DNA of 8,336 bases from Streptosporangiaceae bacterium (lineage in GTDB: Bacteria; Actinomycetota; Actinomycetes; Streptosporangiales; Streptosporangiaceae): positions 1 to 8,336 of the forward strand of contig JASHSZ010000687.1 in the NCBI GenBank assembly GCA_030040815.1, in the 5' to 3' direction. The position numbers and the translations under genes are program-made. Below the pieces are notes generated by a model. The model was not told the DNA's origin. It was given only the letters and a program-made list of their open reading frames with translations, and searched no databases. Below, piece by piece: positions 7,284 to 8,336 of this stretch. Numbering within the stretch: the stretch's first letter is position 1; every line of letters starts with the position of its first letter.

Positions 7284-8336
7284 TCAGGCCGGCTGACCCT
7301 CATCTGCCTCGGTGAGCTGCGGCGCGCGCCGGGCGACCATCTCGGTGATCCGCAGCGCCAGGTGCTGCGCCGTGAGCCCCTGTGCCTCGAGCAGCTGACC
7401 ACGCTCGCCGTGCTCGAGAAACCGCTGCTCCAGGCCAAACGTGCGGACCGGCGTGTCGATCTCCTGATCACGCAACAGCCTGGCCACCGCGTCGCCGAAG
7501 CCGCCGACGCGGCCGTTGTCCTCGACCGTCACGACGAACCCTGCCCGCCTGGCGGCGTCGGGCAGCGCCGGGTCGAGCGGCTTGACCCAGCGCGGGTCGA
7601 CGACGACGACGCCGATGCCGTGATCGGCCAGCCGGTCCGCCACCTGCGTGCAGACGCCCGCCATGGGGCCGGCGCCGAGCAGCAGCACGTCGCAGCGCGC
7701 CGTGCCGGTCGGCTGGCGGAGCACGTCCATGCTGCCGAGCTTGCCCACAGCCGGGATGTCGGGCGCGGTGAGTCGGCCGGGGAACCGCAGCGCCGTCGGG
7801 CCGTCGCTGACCGCGACTGCCTCTCGGAGCAGCTCGGCGAGCCGGGCGCCGTCCCTGGGCACGGCGATGCGCAGCCCAGGCACCAGCTGCAGGATCGAGC
7901 CGTCCCACATGCCGTGGTGACTCGCGCCATCCGGCCCGGTGACGCCTGCCCGGTCGAGGACGAATGTCACCGGCAGGCGGTGCAGGCCCACGTCCATCAG
8001 CACCTGGTCGAAGGCTCGGTTGAGAAACGTCGCGTAGATTGCCACGACGGGGTGCATGCCACCCATGGCGAGGCCGGCCGCGCTGGTGACGGCGTGCTGC
8101 TCGGCGATGCCCACGTCGAAGACCCGGTCGGGGTAGGCCGCCGCGAACTTGGCCAGGCCGGTTGGGTGCAGCATGGCGGCGGTAATCGCGACGACGTCCG
8201 GGCGCTCGGCACCGATCGCCACCAGCTCGTCGCCGAAGACCTGCGTCCACGGCCGCGCCTTGACCGGCGGCGTGGTGCTGGGGCTCGCTGCGGGGGTGGC
8301 CATCGCGGGCGCGGGCGACACCTGGTGCAGGCAGTC
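7284..8336 (-). CDS. dxs: 1-deoxy-D-xylulose-5-phosphate synthase, C-terminal part (N-terminus outside window)
   Basis: DXS condenses pyruvate and glyceraldehyde-3-phosphate, with thiamine diphosphate, in the first step of the MEP isoprenoid pathway. The frame is open to the right edge, so the gene is cut: 350 residues are present and the GTG at 8321 is not a real start, since the preceding codons read DCLHQ, matching the DXS linker before the pyrimidine-binding domain. In fragment numbering, GIAEQHA (76-82) carries the catalytic Glu79 that activates the cofactor. DRAGVTG (128-134) and [10 protein letters not shown] (136-145) follow, then the C-terminal transketolase-like domain with [11 protein letters not shown] and [14 protein letters not shown]. 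The terminal [22 protein letters not shown] is typical of DXS. The missing N-terminal half would hold the diphosphate-binding domain. The Ala/Pro/Thr-rich stretch at about 8-25 is an interdomain linker. Convergent with the PBP gene. Confidence 0.93.
   Translation of the reverse strand, partial: DCLHQVSPAPAMATPAASPSTTPPVKARPWTQVFGDELVAIGAERPDVVAITAAMLHPTGLAKFAAAYPDRVFDVGIAEQHAVTSAAGLAMGGMHPVVAIYATFLNRAFDQVLMDVGLHRLPVTFVLDRAGVTGPDGASHHGMWDGSILQLVPGLRIAVPRDGARLAELLREAVAVSDGPTALRFPGRLTAPDIPAVGKLGSMDVLRQPTGTARCDVLLLGAGPMAGVCTQVADRLADHGIGVVVVDPRWVKPLDPALPDAARRAGFVVTVEDNGRVGGFGDAVARLLRDQEIDTPVRTFGLEQRFLEHGERGQLLEAQGLTAQHLALRITEMVARRAPQLTEADEGQPA

Noticed and set aside
8319..8321. GTG as the start of a 345-aa dxs-like protein
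   Set aside because: The frame continues unbroken to the window edge with DXS-like residues (DCLHQ), and the N-terminal cofactor domain is missing, so the gene is simply cut by the window.

Overview
The window looks like chromosomal DNA from a high-GC Gram-positive bacterium of the Actinobacteria. The coding regions are strongly GC-rich with G/C in third codon positions, GTG starts are used, and the gene families fit: a WYL-domain regulator, adrenodoxin-reductase-type FprA, DUF2252, an actinobacterial class A penicillin-binding protein with paired extracellular cysteines, and a DXS with the DRAGVTG...ASHHGMWD signature. I cannot name a genus. No mobile element, tRNA, rRNA or CRISPR array is visible.

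Layout, left to right. (1) 1-438, plus strand: the 3' end of a WYL-domain transcription factor whose start lies outside the window. (2) 406-1872, minus: a complete DUF2252 protein, convergent with the WYL gene and overlapping it by 33 bp. (3) 1873-2296: a 424-bp gene-free stretch holding the most unusual structure here, a phased array of seven 11-bp direct repeats (consensus GATGGCGACCG) spaced 22/20/22/20/22/20 bp. A near-perfect palindrome lies just before it and an AT-rich inverted repeat just after it. (4) 2297-3733, minus: fprA, ferredoxin/adrenodoxin-NADP+ reductase. (5) 3794-3961, minus: a 55-aa small membrane protein upstream of fprA and probably co-transcribed with it. (6) 3962-4194: a divergent intergenic region with a perfect 14-bp palindrome, TTGCAGATCTGCAA. 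(7) 4195-4929, plus: a FabG-like short-chain dehydrogenase/reductase. (8) 5069-7276, plus: a bifunctional class A penicillin-binding protein. (9) 7284-8336, minus: the C-terminal part of dxs (1-deoxy-D-xylulose-5-phosphate synthase), running off the right edge; its stop lies 7 bp from the PBP stop.

Most of the genes are core or housekeeping functions: redox supply to ferredoxins, isoprenoid precursor synthesis and peptidoglycan synthesis. They do not form one obvious pathway. A possible link is that FprA-reduced ferredoxin can feed the late iron-sulfur steps of the MEP pathway that DXS starts, and the resulting undecaprenyl carrier serves the PBP, but this is inference from general knowledge. 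I see no clear multi-gene novel system. The parts worth following up are the helically phased repeat array upstream of DUF2252, the kinase-like motifs of DUF2252 in an order suggesting circular permutation, and the divergent palindrome upstream of the small membrane protein and the SDR.
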